Shown here in pieces: positions 25,514 through 39,400 of a stretch of DNA of 64,000 nt. Position 1 is the stretch's first letter. Each line of letters opens with the position of its first letter. The position numbers and the translations under genes were made by a program. Below the pieces are notes generated by a model. The model did not search any database. It saw only the letters and a program-made list of their open reading frames with translations, and had not been told where the DNA came from. Source of the stretch: Setophaga petechia (Eukaryota > Chordata > Aves > Passeriformes > Parulidae); NCBI GenBank assembly GCA_024362935.1, contig JANCRA010000001.1:49697501-49761500 (forward strand), read 5' to 3'.

Positions 25514-28500
25514 CCTTAAAGCACTTCCATTATCTACAAACCAAGTTTTCTACTTTATCTTCTTTTTTTGTGGCAATAATATCAGGATGTTGCAGCCTTG
25601 ACTGAGCAACTCAGAATGCAGAATTGTGCTGGCACAAAACAGCATGGAAAGGCGCCATGCAACTTTAAGCTGGAAACATCCTATTATCAAGGGAACTTAA
25701 AATGCAAGGAATAAGAACTCTCTGAAGGAGAACCAAAGTAAATTAAGTAAAGCCTGGCAGCTTGTCTCTTAGTGAAGCATGCTAAATTAATACAGTAGGA
25801 GGAGACACCTCTTCCACAGAGCAAGGCAGAACTCAAGCAGCATCAAGCAGCTATCTCCAGTGTCACTTCAAATTCAAGGGCCAGGTAACCAAAGGCTGTG
25901 AAGAAGGAAGTAATAGTTCTAATTCAGGTTGTCAGTTATTTTCCTTCAGTGTAAATTCTTTAAATATTTTATTGCTCTCAATACCTTCTTGTTCTGTCAA
26001 TTTATAAGTAGCCACTTTTAAATCCTTTCAGGTAACTCAGTAAGAGTTTCAAGTTTGGTAACTAAATTACACACCCCTTTTTTTTGTTCTCTACCTATTC
26101 ACCATTCCTTTTGTTTGAAAATGTTGAGGCGATTAAAAAAATATATTGTAATTAATATCATGGGAGAGAATCACAATTCTCAAAGCAGAGCTGGAAAAAT
26201 TTTAGTCCCTGAAAAATGCAGCATATTGTGGTACTTTGTACAAGAAATGTGGGATAATTATAAATAGATTTCATTTACTTCAAACTGGTTGACTGGACAG
26301 CATCAGAGGCTACCCCAGATCATCTGCAATTAAAAAAATAAAACCACGTACAAGGGTCAGTCAAAGATGTCATTTAATGACTGTCCCAACCCCTCAAAAA
26401 TTAAGTAGAAATTACCTGGCTACATAATTATGTCCTCATTTTGAAATGGAAAGATGGATGAAGAGTCATTAATTGTGGGGCTTTTAAGGCTGAGCATACA
26501 AACCAAAACGACAGGGAACAATGAAAAGTTGTAACTGTGGCACTAGAAATTGAAACGTAGTTCCTGAGGAAGCACTAAGGATTCTTCACTATTAGAATCA
26601 TGCAATATTTGGGGTTATAAGACAAGCAGAAAAAAAAAAAAAAACCCAAAAAAAACAGAGGGCAAACAAAGCATTCCTGACAGTTCCATGTTGGTAATAC
26701 AAGAGAGGATCATCCAGAAGTGTGACTCCTCAGCCATTCAGAAGTCCACGAAGCCTCTTCAAGTGGTAAATATACCAAGAGTATATTTAAGCTGCCTATG
26801 GAAAAAACTAAAGCATCAGATGACTGCTGGAATATGTGCAGACCTCATGTGAAAATTATGATCACAATTGTCCCTAAACAAAAGAGAGAGACTTTTTATA
26901 TAAATACAGAACCAAGAGAAATCATGCAAGACCTAGTCAAAAATATTTCAAATGCTGCCAACACCCAAGAGTCATTCAGAGCCCAGAGAAGATTCTGCTC
27001 TGCTTTTTATTTTCCCCGATCTAGCTCACACAAAGCTATTGTTCATACTTTCAGAAGACCAACATTACCCTTTCCTGAAGGCAAACAATGATTTTTTTTT
27101 CTTCTCTTGACCAATTATCCATGGCAAGACTTCCATTAATGTAAAAGGATCTGAAATAACACCTTTGCTGTTCATCCACCAGTTATTGGTGCTACAGTTA
27201 CCACCTATGGGAGAGGAGCCATAAGACAGCTGACTTTTAAATTTCAATATTTTTTAATCATTTTGGTTGAGTTAATTGCAATAGGTGTTAAAGTCAAAAT
27301 GAAAATAAAATCTCAAAACTCAGCTAGTCACATAGGGGAAATACTGACTAGTGATCCCGATTCCCTACTCATTTACACAACAGTTCTGGGTGCTCTCTGA
27401 GCTGAGAGCAAAAGCACAGGAAGAAGAAATTCCCCGTGGTCACTTAAATTGAAAGAGCCTTATTTTGACTTACGAAATGAATGCTCCTAATCTTCAAAAT
27501 GGGCTTTCCAACAAAAGCTGTCTTGAATTCTGCCTCCCAAAGGAGAAAGCCCCCACTGTCATTAGAAAACTTTAAAGGTTTATTCCTACTTGAAAATCCA
27601 TTTAAACAAACATCCAGGCAGAATTTTCTTAGTGCAAAAGCAGCTTCTGAAAACTTTAAAAATAGCTATAGGGGTTTTAGCCTCCTGAGGTCAGTCTTTC
27701 TTGCACAGTGACTGCCAATCTCAGTACCAGTCTTCTTTGGAACTGTCAAACCTATAAGACTGCTTGAGAAATGTTCTGCCAAGTGGATAATATTTCTCTT
27801 GCAACACTGATAATAATTAGCAAAAAAACCCCCCAAAAAACCCAGTTATCTTTACAGCAACAATCTGAATATAAATAACTTAGCAAAGAAAGAGACATCC
27901 ACAACAGGAATGATAGCCAGCACTGGTCTATGACTAACTACTGCAAAAGGTTGCCACAGCCCTAAACACAGCCAAAACTCATTACAAGAAGTGAAGTAGT
28001 TAACTGCAGGACAGAATATAAGAGCTTGAGAGAGAACAGGAGAAAAGGCCTGATTGAATGAATGAAGGCTGTTGTAAAACAAAGCTTATCACATTTCTCA
28101 TAAGCCTTTCAGGAGCTGATTAATGGGACAGATGCCAAACTAAAACAATTTACCAAAACACAGGTTATTTATGCAGTGGAAATGTGATTATACTAAAATA
28201 CTACCAAAACCTCCTTGTTCTTCATAACTTTTCCAAAAAGCCTCCCTAGTAGCTTGTCTCATTCTAGAGTCACAACCTTAAAAACCACAGAACTGATATT
28301 TTTTAAAAAATTTATAAGGAATCCATCTTGGATATTCTCAGAATATTTTTCAAAATATAATTTTACTATCTTTGAGACTGTGATTCCTGTTTCTTAACAG
28401 AATCACAGAGAACTATTGAGGAATACTCCAGAGTTACCAATAAAGCAAAAGTATCATATAATGATCTGGCATTTGCATTATTTACTATTTCCTTTTTCAA

Positions 28501-31500
28501 CAATCCTTTGCAAGGCTACTAAAGAACTCACTATACACACAAGCAACTCACATTGGTTTGACTTTTTTTCTTTGGGAACTCATATTGGCTTATTGTTGTT
28601 CTTTAAGATTCTTAAGAGCTGGTTGTTTGCAACTTTTCTCTACCCTCCTCTCAACTCTTGGAGTAAGGAGAGAGAAACTGTACTATCAGTCATGCTTGCT
28701 TTTCCTCTTTTGAAAGATTAATTACTGTGTTTGCCCTTCTTCAGCCCTCTGGGGCCAACCCATTCTCTATGAGCTCTCAAAGATAAACACTGCCAGTTTC
28801 TGAGCCATTGATCCAGTTAGTTCCTGGGGGATTGTAGGTAAACTTCATCAGACACAAATGACTTAAATACACCAAGATGGGGTAAATATTCTCTGATTCA
28901 TGCTTTTCCTGTCCTGGTCTATGTACTCATTCTACTCTTGACTTTATTATGTTCGACCGCTATAAGTAGCTTTCTTTTTAAAAGGCACGGAACACAGAAG
29001 AAAATGGACCTTTACTTTAATGTGAACTATTAGTTATTTTATCTTCCTCAATAAATGAAATTATCATTTTTCTTTGTTTACTTTTCACACCTAATATGAT
29101 GAAAAGGACATTTTTATGGCCTTTTAGTGCCTTTTATTCACTGGAACTTAGTCCATCTTTTTCATTTTGTCTCTATATGTTTGTGTCACCCATTTGTGCA
29201 TGCCCTTGCCAAGACAGTCCAATTACCACTTACAATACAGTTCTTTTCTAATTTTAGTAATCCCTGAAAAAACTAAATTTTTCCTTATTGCACTTCATAT
29301 CTGTATTTTGCATCAAAATAATGGTGTTGTGGTTTAGATATTGTTTCTTTAAAAAACTTTTTTCAAGACCTCTATCCATTAAATAACTTCTTCCAATTAT
29401 TTTATTATTTGACAGAAACCTATTTTTCAATCCTCATTGTCTCCAACTTTCTGCCATCATTCCTTCTCTTACTTATAGTCAGAAATATGACAGTCACCGG
29501 ACCAAGTGATCCTCTCCAAAATTATGTTTCTAAGGTGTTTTCAGAAGAGTTTCATTCTAATGACATTCTCCTTTCAGACTGAGCTCTATTCTCACTATAT
29601 GTAAGAATCAGTGTAAAACTAGTGCTCTCTTGGTTATTATCTCTACCTCAGCAGATCACTTGTTTGCTGGAAATACAGAGACAATGAAATTTGTTTCAAG
29701 GTGTTTTAGCAGTGATTCTTTCAGCAAAGCAGGTACTGGGATAATGGCTCTACATATCAGCTATCTCTCTTGTACAAACCTATTATGCTAAGTTTCTATT
29801 TGTTCCTTAAATGTCTTTACTTTTAAAAACAATTCCCTAAAAGGGTTTGATGCCGAGAGAGCTTTCAAGTGAAACCAGCTTTCACATTATTTACTAACAG
29901 ACAACCTAAATTCAACAAATTTAAGGAAATAAAGGAAAAAATTTTGGGAGCAAGCTGCATAACTTCTTACTACAAAACGTGGGAAACCTCCCAGCACACG
30001 ACATAGTGGAAATTTCTATGAATACATCACCTCGACCAATTCTTCAGACAGAAATTTTTCCGCTATGAAAGACTGTTTTCTGCAGCTTATCTTCAGAATA
30101 CTGGAAAACAAACAATGTCCAAAAGCAGGAAGGATAATTTGACATTACAATTTCTAAAATCCCCAAAGAAAAACCAGAAACTCTCCAGCCAATATACAAA
30201 AATGGTATTACTATTCTTCTGGTTTTTTCATATTAGCTGAAAAATTTAGGGCCCCAACTGCAAATGCATAGAAGTAACTCAACCTTGCTGTATCTCACTT
30301 CAACAGTGTCCTGCACTGGAGACCAAATAACATGAAGCACCTTTTGCAATTTCAAAAATTTTGGCAAATTTTCAAATAATTCCAAAGACTAGGAAATCTA
30401 TGATATTTGGTATTTAGCAATAAGTCCTCATTTGAGTAATTTTGGCATAGCACATAGTATATGAAAAAGGCAATTATCTAGAAGCAAACATTTTTTCTAT
30501 TACACTGTGGACAGAGTTGTGTCATTCAGAATTAACCTGTGCATTATTAGCTGCAAGTAGGAGGGCATTGGCAAAATTCAAATGTATAATACATTTTCAA
30601 ATATTTCTTAGCATTGCATTTCACTGCTCAACTGTTTCAGCAACCCCTTGCAAGTGGATAATAATGAGCAACTTAAGAGAATTACATGACTCTACTCATG
30701 GACTGAGGTGGACTAGGGAACAATATCTTCTTTCCAGTCACATCTTGAATGTTTTTTTTCCTAAACTTGCCTAGACTGTGAATAGCACAGGGCATCACCC
30801 TCCCCAGCTACTTGAACTGGATTTAGTGTAAGAAAAAAACCACAGAATACATGCAGGATTTATGCCATTAAATAGCAAAAGTAAAAAAACCAAAACTTTT
30901 CAACATGAACAAACCTGAATTAAACATTACATAAAGAAAGCTGAGAAAGTTAAAATCCACCTCATGGGAAAACTTGATTATAAGTAAGTGCAAGTAGTCT
31001 AAATAGGTAGGTTTTTGCTACCACTTACATCTTGCTGGATTTACATCTCCAGAACTTTCATTCCAAGTACTCAAATGACAGTCCTACTATGTCAGTGCCA
31101 CAGCTCTCTAAATCAAAGAAAAGACTGCCATCAGTGTCATACTTCACTGAGCAAGAAACATATCTCTGGTGCATTTAGGGCCTAACATTATTAAAATGTA
31201 ATCTATTGTTTCAGTTCACTGTTCCCTTTCACTGCACAACTGCTGTTATGTTGATAAAAAAATGCATTTGGAGAAATGCCGTAGTGACCCCCAAGATGAC
31301 ATCCACAAGATTTCACTCTCCTGTCAAATAGACCATTCTCAACTGACTGTAGAAAGCCTACAGTTAGACCCCTGACACAAGTGAAAAAATTTGCATTTTT
31401 TAGGCTAGAATTGATGCACAGAGCTATTTTAAAAAACCGTAAAAATCAATACAGGTTCAATATCTACTGCTTTTTGTATTACTTAAATAGTAGAAACTTC

Positions 31501-32999
31501 AGTTCAGCATGAACAAAATCTAATGATGCAAATAACAGATAAGGACACAAAAGACCTGCTATAAATTCCACAACATTTTTGGGGTAAAGAGAGATTACAG
31601 CACATAAGAGTGGAAAAAGATTAGAAGAAATTTTATACCTCTGACAGAAAAACTTTTTGATTTTCCCAGATGAAGCCCAGACTTCATTAGATGTGACACA
31701 TCAGCTGTGACACATACTTCAAAACTGAAAGAACTACAGGAGTACCAGAAACCCCAAAACCAAACACCTCAAAAAAAGGAAACAAAACACCCTCAACAAA
31801 TGAAACCCAAAACAAGCATAATGGAAACACTACTCCACCCACAGTTCTCAAAAAACCCAAAAAAATTACCTTCAGGAACCATTTTTGAGAAAATTGATTT
31901 TTTAATTTGTTAATACCTTATTTTCATTAATAATCCAAGAAAATCAGAAGGTGGCTTCTGAAAACCAGACATTACTAATGACTACTGTAATTAACAGTAG
32001 CAAGATGATAACCACACAAGCCTCTGTAGCTGGATTTCACTTGCTAGACAAGCCCTCACTGAGGTATGATAATTTCAGCTAAGAAAGACTTTTCTATGAC
32101 TAATCTCATTAGCTTCACTGGGAATAAAAATAATGCTAAACTTCATAGATCACTGACTAATGCCAGACAACATACAGGATATTGTTTGACCTGTTTGTAC
32201 TCATAATAAACAAACCATTTCCCCTAAGGGCCTAGAATCTCTATGTAAAAATTCAGTGCTGAGGTTTCCTCATTAATGTTTGTAAAATATGTTGAGGGCT
32301 GGGATGAGAGGCACTACAAAAACAGTGTAATTTCCTATGATAAAAGCAGAGAAAACACACAGGAAAGCAAGCCTCTATTCTTGAAAGCACAAGTGCCATA
32401 TGAGCTCTTAATTGTTTACCATAATTATAAACTTATGAATCCTTAAACCACTACTGTCCCATTGGTGCAGCATATTTTCTATAACAGAAGATGAAGAATG
32501 ACAAGTTAGGTAATATTTTCTCACAGAAGACAATTTGCATATTATAATGGTCACAAACTCAATGTAAGTAAACACTTAGGCTTTAACAGGGAAAGATAAA
32601 CATCACCCTGGGATGGTGCAGAGTGGTGTTTAGCCCATAAAAGACATCAGTTAATTCTTTTAATCTGTGTGATACTCTCAAGGAAGCTGCAGGAGTGTGT
32701 TCAAAACAGGGAAAAACAAATGAGGAAAAAAACCTGAAAACAAACAAACAAACCCAAACACAGTAAATCAGTACACCAGTGAGAAAAATAAAACCTAGAA
32801 AACCTGATCTGTGAGCAAAGATTGATAAAATTAATATTTGATAATTGAGAGGTCTGGCTAAGAAGGTATTCCACTGCAAGAACATCTTTCTAAACTAAAA
32901 GCTAACAGAGTGAGATGGTCTCCAACTCCCCACTCAGGAGCCAGACTAATACAAGGTGGGTCACTCTCACAGCCCCCACAGTGCCACATTATTTACTGT
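25514..32999. other. AT-rich noncoding DNA, no gene seen
   Basis: About 7.5 kb with no supportable gene. Poly(A) and A/C tracts are present at about 26631-26657 and 27822-27842, and a T-rich interval at about 28440-29700 where the local base bias reverses. Octamer-like ATTTGCAT strings occur (for example about 28470-28478), but single short motifs are expected by chance. Confidence 0.5.
31741..31866 (+). repeat. A/C-rich low-complexity tract
   Basis: Degenerate CCAAAA, ACAAAACACC and AAACCCAAAA blocks, with very little T, run for about 125 bases. A 68-codon open frame across 31707-31913 is a by-product: its predicted peptide is a Lys/Gln/Pro-rich string caused by the base composition. Confidence 0.65.
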
Positions 33000-33240
33000 C
33001 TGATTGCTCCCTTCAACCACGGCAGCCAGCACACTGCTCCAGTCCATCCCTCCCAGGGAAGGACACCTGGCTTCAAGATGGAAATGAGTGTTTTCCCTCC
33101 ACCTCCCTCTCTTTCTTGCAGCCTGAGCCTCTGCAACCACTTGGACAATGGCAAGGCACACAGTGGGGGGAGACGCTGCCCCACTGTTCTCTCACCAGGA
33201 CCAGAGTGAATAAAGCCTCTCTGAGACCTGCCCCAATTTG
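33000..33240 (+). mobile_element. GC-richer patch with AATAAA, possible LTR remnant
   Basis: This GC-rich island in AT-rich surroundings ends with a canonical poly(A) signal AATAAA at 33209-33214, followed by GCCTCTCTGAGACCTGCCCC, a layout seen at R-U5 junctions of retroviral LTRs. No TATA box was seen upstream and no ends were found. Alternatives are the 3' end of a noncoding transcript or a retrocopy. Frames reading through it on both strands reflect low stop density in GC-rich DNA. Confidence 0.25.
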
Positions 33241-34251
33241 TACTTACGCTGTTATGCACTTGAAGCACACAGATTCTTTAAAAACAAGATTCATCTTGGA
33301 GAAGGAAAAAAGAGCCAATGTGTGAAGGAAAACATTTCTGGTTTCCCTCACTTCTGAAGAAAACATGAAGGGCTTTTCTTTGGTTTTTAAGAATATTCAA
33401 ATTGAATTCCCCTCACACCATCTTTTTATTTGCATTTATTTATTAATATCTTGCTTTATCTACCTAACACAGAAATGTTAACACATTTTGTGTTATAATT
33501 CAAGAGGGATGAGTTCCTGACTTACTCAGGTCCTTTCCAATCCTACTAATTATGGTTTTACAATATGAAGTCTTTTTAGGGTCAAGGATACAGAGTGATC
33601 CCAAAGCATTCATTTGCTGGGCACTGACAGAACCGACCAGGAGCACAAGTCTGACAATAACCACGATGCACTCCAGAGCCAGAGTGATTTATACCCTGCC
33701 TCCCTTACCCCAAGATCACTTCCAGGGAAAATCCCTTAGAAATAAATTTATTCACACAATCCAAATACTTACAGCATGTTTACAAATCTTTAGAGAGCCC
33801 TTAAAACATCCAAGACTAACATTTCACCATTTTATCTGATGAAAGACGAAAAAGCTCCCACAAAAGTCATACAATAATGTTCTCAGTACCATGAAGCTAT
33901 TTCAAAGAAAAGAGCTAATTTAATTTCCATATGACTATTCAAGGCTTCCAATTATCCTATCTAAGATTCATGCTAGAAAAATCAAATACCTTCAATTAGT
34001 AATAATACAAGTAAATTGATAATTCTCTCATGTTTCTATTTAAAAAAAAAAAATCACCAAAAAAAACCTCACGCCTTGGTCAAGAAAATAAAAAAAAAAT
34101 AAATAGAAAGTTAGAAAGTATTCCCCACATTTTATTTTGTATGGGTAATGACTGAAAAGGAAATCTTCACAAAATTTTACATTAGAAAGGAATTTTACGG
34201 AAAACTGCAGATGTGTGAAAAGTGGGAGATACAAGGGGAAGTATTTTACTA

Positions 34252-34270
34252 CAGTTGCTACTAGCAACTG
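34252..34270. repeat. Perfect 19-bp palindrome
   Basis: CAGTTGCTA (34252-34260) and TAGCAACTG (34262-34270) are exact reverse complements around one C. Flanks do not extend the symmetry. GTTGC-TA-C-TA-GCAAC resembles a dyad made of two RFX-type half-sites (GTTGC/GCAAC), but the spacing was not tested against any known matrix. Confidence 0.7.
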
Positions 34271-34787
34271 ATATATTGTTTCACACACTGTATAAAAATG
34301 CTCTGATTTACGTTTAGGTATCTGTCCATGAACATTAACTTGTGTGTTACAGTCTTTATTACCATTGTACCTTCTACTATCCTTGATGAGAAGGCAGAGT
34401 TCAACACAATAATCCATAAGACAAATAAATTACACTTAATTCCTACAGACACCATAAACAGTCTGGACACTAAACAACTTCCAAAGGCTTTACTTCCCTT
34501 ATCTTGAAATTCTAGGTTTCAAACCCAACTGGGTCCATTAAGAAAAACACACTTAAGTGCTCATTAGCTGTTTTGCAAAGTTAGCTAAATAAAAACTATT
34601 TCACTTTTGGCTAAATATGACTATTTTGATAACTCAGAATCAACTGTTTTATGTTCATCTGTTTTGCTTTCAGAAAATGCAAGAAGATTTGTTAAATAAA
34701 ATACTGGAATTTGGAAATCACATAGTTTTATGTCATAAATAAACAATATGGAAATGGAAAAAAGCATTTGGGATGAACAATTTACTG

Positions 34788-34810
34788 AATTAATTTCATA
34801 GAAATTAATT
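34788..34810. repeat. Perfect AT-rich inverted repeat, 10-bp arms
   Basis: AATTAATTTC (34788-34797), loop ATA, GAAATTAATT (34801-34810). In DNA this AT-rich, a 10-bp dyad is not very surprising. The arms contain TTAAT/ATTAA homeodomain-like cores. Confidence 0.6.
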
Positions 34811-36219
34811 TCCAGTTTTGTTTAAAAAAAAGGCCTTTTTTGCAGCACAAGTAATTTTGTATTCATTTATTACCCAGTTCCATTAGTACACTCTGAGCAA
34901 TTTGGCCACTGTTCAAGGAAATTACTCCTTTTTGCCCAAAATGCTGCTCTACCTTTTCCATTTGCATTGCAAAAATTCTTCCCATCGTGCTTTAAGGGAA
35001 AGAACAGAAACAAGGGCTCAACACTTCTACAGGACAAGTGAAATTCATCACTCTGCTATGTTCAAGTCAACATCCCATTAGACCTCTTATTTTGAGAGAC
35101 CTCCTTAACAAAACAGTTAACACCAATTACTAATTTCTTCTCTGGTCAGTAGCCTTATGACACCATGGGCATGGTGGAACTTTTCCAGTTATGCAGCAAA
35201 AGGTTAATTGTTGCTGCTAAGAAGCTTTTTAGTTTTGAAATACCTATTCCTCACAAATTTTTAAGTCACATTTGTCTCCCGCAGAAGCAGGAATGCAGTA
35301 TCACCAGCAGAGATTGTGACGCGAGATATAAAACCAAGATCCCACAACCAGACAACCCTAAAGAGTTGGCTCCTTCCCTTGCTCTCTCTTTAGTCTGGCA
35401 CCAGGGCCTCACAGGCTTTGCTGTGCACTCAGACACATCAGTAGCCATTTTGCGTGTGACAACTGGATAATATGTGAAAGCACTTGTTCCCAAAGGGTAA
35501 GAGACTAAGATCTGAACAATTAAGAAGCTGAAAAATTTATAGTTTAGGTACAGTTTTTGACATTTGTTTATCTCCACTGTTTTCCCCCCTGCTTTCGTCA
35601 AGGGTTCATTACCAAGTCTGTGCTCTCAGCCCTGTCACCAGAGAACAGAGCAACATACAACACAGCAGCATATGCAACAAGATAACAAATAACGTGCAGC
35701 TCAAACCTCAGGGAAGTCATCCCTGAAGAAGACTGTTTACTCTGAAACTCCAAGCAGGGAAAGAGATGGGTTACAAACAGTTTTCAACAGAGGAAGCAGT
35801 ATAGGCTTGTCGTAAACCGAATTGAAAATATATGACACTGAAATTTCTGTCTCTCAGGGAAGGTTCCAACCAAGCAACAAAAAGATCATTGCTTTTGCTG
35901 ATGCCTCTGAAATCCCATGAACGTGCATATTAACATAATGCACACAAAGCAAATACTCCTACTGGAACCTCATTACTACAGTCAATTGTTGCTAAAAGAA
36001 AAAAATTGCTAATATCTAAGTTAAGATTTCTAAACACTCCACTGATTTTCAAAGATCTCAAAATCAGTACAGCTTTGCCTCTGATTTTCATTAGATTAGA
36101 CTCAACATTTGGAGTCTTAGCCTTAAAACCATTTTCTCTCAGAACTACCTGTTTCTTCTGCCACCACATTAAACTCTTTTGCAGGCCTGCTTTCTGAGCA
36201 GAGCTGCACTTTGGGATTA

Positions 36220-36400
36220 GTCACACACAGCTCTATTTCTTGAGCTTCGGTTAACAAATCACACCAGAGTGCTAATTAGTGAGGAGATGATTTATATTGA
36301 CAGGCAAATATCATTCTAATTACTAATGATGAGAAAAGAACTACAGAAAACACCCTTGTGGTTTAACTGTAACGCCATCATTGATGAATCATATAAATCC
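36220..36400. promoter_or_regulatory. Candidate conserved enhancer-like element
   Basis: A cluster of homeodomain-type cores lies in a transposon-free interval: CTAATTAG near 36273, a second CTAATTAC-TAATGATGAG block near 36317-36334, and GATGAATCATA near 36383. A TGACAGG (TALE/MEIS-like) core lies near 36299. The texture, with dense TAAT and TGAC motifs and no simple repeat, resembles vertebrate conserved noncoding elements. This is pattern impression only: conservation cannot be seen from one sequence, and in AT-rich DNA TAAT cores are frequent. Confidence 0.25.
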
Positions 36401-39400
36401 TATTTAACTATATGAAAAAGCTGTGGTGAGTGTATTCTCCAGCTTTTCTTTAAATAAAACAATTGCTACAACCTCTTTTACAAAACACACTCCTATAATT
36501 TCCTCTTCTGTCTTCAAAGCTACAGAAAATCTCGGGTCACCCTGCCATCCCTTTCAGGAAATGGGTGCCTCATCTTCCCCTCCAATGTTCCACTGATAAC
36601 CACACATCCCATTTCACCCACCCACTGAGCTTCTCTTAAATGCTTCTGAGCTCTTTCTGAATCCACTGCCCTGTTCCAGATCAGCTTTCCCACAGCTGAG
36701 GCTGATTGTTCCCAGGAGTGAAAAGCAAGAGGTTTGGGGTTTTTTAACTATATGGTGCAACTTGAGAAATTTGTAGGAAGGAGGCACAGAGATCGACCAA
36801 CTCAGGCATAAAATATGGTAGCAAGTTAAAAAGCCATATTTGACTCCAGCTTAAAGCCCACTTATTTCCAGATAATGCTGGTGAACTATGTCCAACACTC
36901 TTCCACATTTGGTTAGAAATTACTCAATGGGAAGATTTATAAGAATTTGTGAAATGCTTAGAAAACAGAAAATCAGATCAATGATATTTTCTACATTTTA
37001 CTTTGCTTTTTTAAAGTTAATGATTGATCAAAATAGATCGATCAATTTATCCACTAATTTTACTTTTCAGGTTCTCAAGCAGATGGATACTTCTGCATCA
37101 TATGGATCTCAAACACTCTAGAGACAAATATTTTAAAAAGCTGAGCAGTGATCCCATGTAGGAGACTGTAGTAAGAGTTGTTTGACTCATAAGAAGTCAT
37201 TACTACTTTTGGTTCAATGTCATGTCCTTTCTATTTTACAGCCCAACATTTTAGGAAAATCTGACCACAGGTCCATACTACAAGACATACTAAGACATAG
37301 TTCCATAGTTTCATTGCTTGTTCTACTGACCCTTTTTTAATTAGCAACCTCCATTGAGAATCTTAATGCCTCTTACTACCTCTTTAAAATGAGCAGGATG
37401 TCCATCCAAGCACCACCGAACACTTAGGAGCCAATTTCATATCAAAGGTTTTCTTTTTCAGCATAACAATAATTCTCCCCTGCCGCTATTATTGGGTTTT
37501 ATGTATACTATAAGACAGAACTTGTGCATGAATAAAAAATTATCTGATTAGAAATTCACTATCATGTCAAAGATATAGCTTCAGGGTGGTCACAACACCA
37601 AGGTCACTATTTAGAAACACAAGGAGTCACATCAGGAAGGGCACAGAGTCCTCAGGATAAGTTATTACACTTAATGGCTACTTAGGATGTTAAGGAAATC
37701 CAGCCCTGTTTAAATGCAAGAGTTGTGAGTACAAAGCTATGTATGATTTCTGGCATATAGTACTATTTTCAAAAGAATAAAAAGAATGTGCTTTAAACAA
37801 GAAAAAATAAAAGAACTGAAAAAACAAAGGGGGAAAACAAAAAACAGGCATTAATATGAGACATGAATCATATTCTAAAGCTCTTCAGTACTCAGGTAAA
37901 CGTTTAAAAATTACCTTGGCAAAAAGCAGAGTGGTGCTGAAAGGATGTCCAGAGTAACAAAAAACTACTGAGAAGTTGCTAAAACTCTCTGGGCACGTGT
38001 CTCACCTCTGACCATCTTAACATCCTTCTGCTAAGCCAAATAGATGCTAAAGTATTCTTTTGGTTCCTAACTTTCTAGCTCTTCACATAACTTGGTGAGG
38101 TTTAATAATTTTAATTGTAGGGGAGGTTAAGTTGTTTGCTTGGAAAATTAGGTGGCATTGTTAATATTTGACAGATTTCTTCTTTAGTCCTTTAGAGAGA
38201 AATATAAAATTCAATACAATCAAAGAAAATTAGCTGATGACTACCACTGTTAGTCCCTTCTTTGGAATAAAAATTTAATGGATTCAAAGACTTGTCCATC
38301 ATGCCTGCCAAGTTGTTGGGCAAATTTCTTTTCAAAGATGATCTATTCCAACCTAACCCTCCCATAGAGAGTTGATTATGGAAAAAATAATAACTCTCTT
38401 AGCTTCTCTTAGACAATGTCTAACCTCTGGAATTTTTATTTTTAGTCAAGTCTTTAAGGTGACTATTTCCTTTCTATCTCTGCAGTCATATTTTTACCTA
38501 CAGAGTTATCAGGTAGATAGATATATTTCTATCTTTTGTTCTTGAATTATCTCTTGGTCTCAGGAACCCTAACTGCACTACATTTCTGCTCTTCTAAACT
38601 AAAGCAATCCACCTCCATCTCAAGCCTGCCATTCTTGCAAAAAATGCTTCCTGATCACAGTACAAAAATCAATCTTGACCCAAAGACCTGAGTTAATGGT
38701 TACTTCTTTAAGAATCCCTTTCTCCTTTTTGGCCTGAGGCACAGCATTCTCAATCTGATTTGTAATCGACACAGATTAATACTCAAGTACATATTCAGAT
38801 GTAGACTGGAAAGGTCTACAAGTCAGAAGAGGAAATGTAAGACACAGGTCTAATAAGGAAAGTACAAGGCAGAAGTCAGCATCAACTATGGATGACTGCA
38901 TATTTCTAAATTTCATTACTCTTTTAATCTCTTTACACAGAATAGAAAGTCCTAAATCCAATGCTAAAATGACAGACTGTTTTTTTTGTGATTATATTTG
39001 AATGAAAACAAAAACAAACTTAAACGAACTTGCGCCTGTTCTTTCATGGTCAGCTGACATCTCTCTTATTCAGTACCTTGCATTCTTCATAAAGATTTCA
39101 CTCACTGTGTTGTTCAGGCTCCATTTAACAGCCAGACTTTCACACATACACTACCTTCTCTGAGCCCAAGAATGGAATGAGCCATTTAATTGGGCTCTGA
39201 TTACTTGATTGCTTCACAGTTTACTAATGATCTGCACACTGAAAGGAGAATCCAAATATTGCAAGAGGAATAGCAATGGCATTGTGTTTTATGAGACTGT
39301 TCAGAAAAGCCTCCCACGTGTGTATATCAAATGTGCCTAAATCTGATGCTAGCTACACTGCCTGCTACTTTCTATAATATTAGTGGGAAATATCTTTTAA

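Noticed and set aside
34040..34417. 125-codon minus-strand frame with a Phe/Leu-rich C-terminus
   Set aside because: The hydrophobic end is produced by an A-rich tract on the plus strand, and no membrane-protein family is recognisable.
36990..37060. GATC-rich inverted repeat (ATTGATC...GATCAAT)
   Set aside because: Arms of 7 bp with a 10-base loop are not unusual in this composition.
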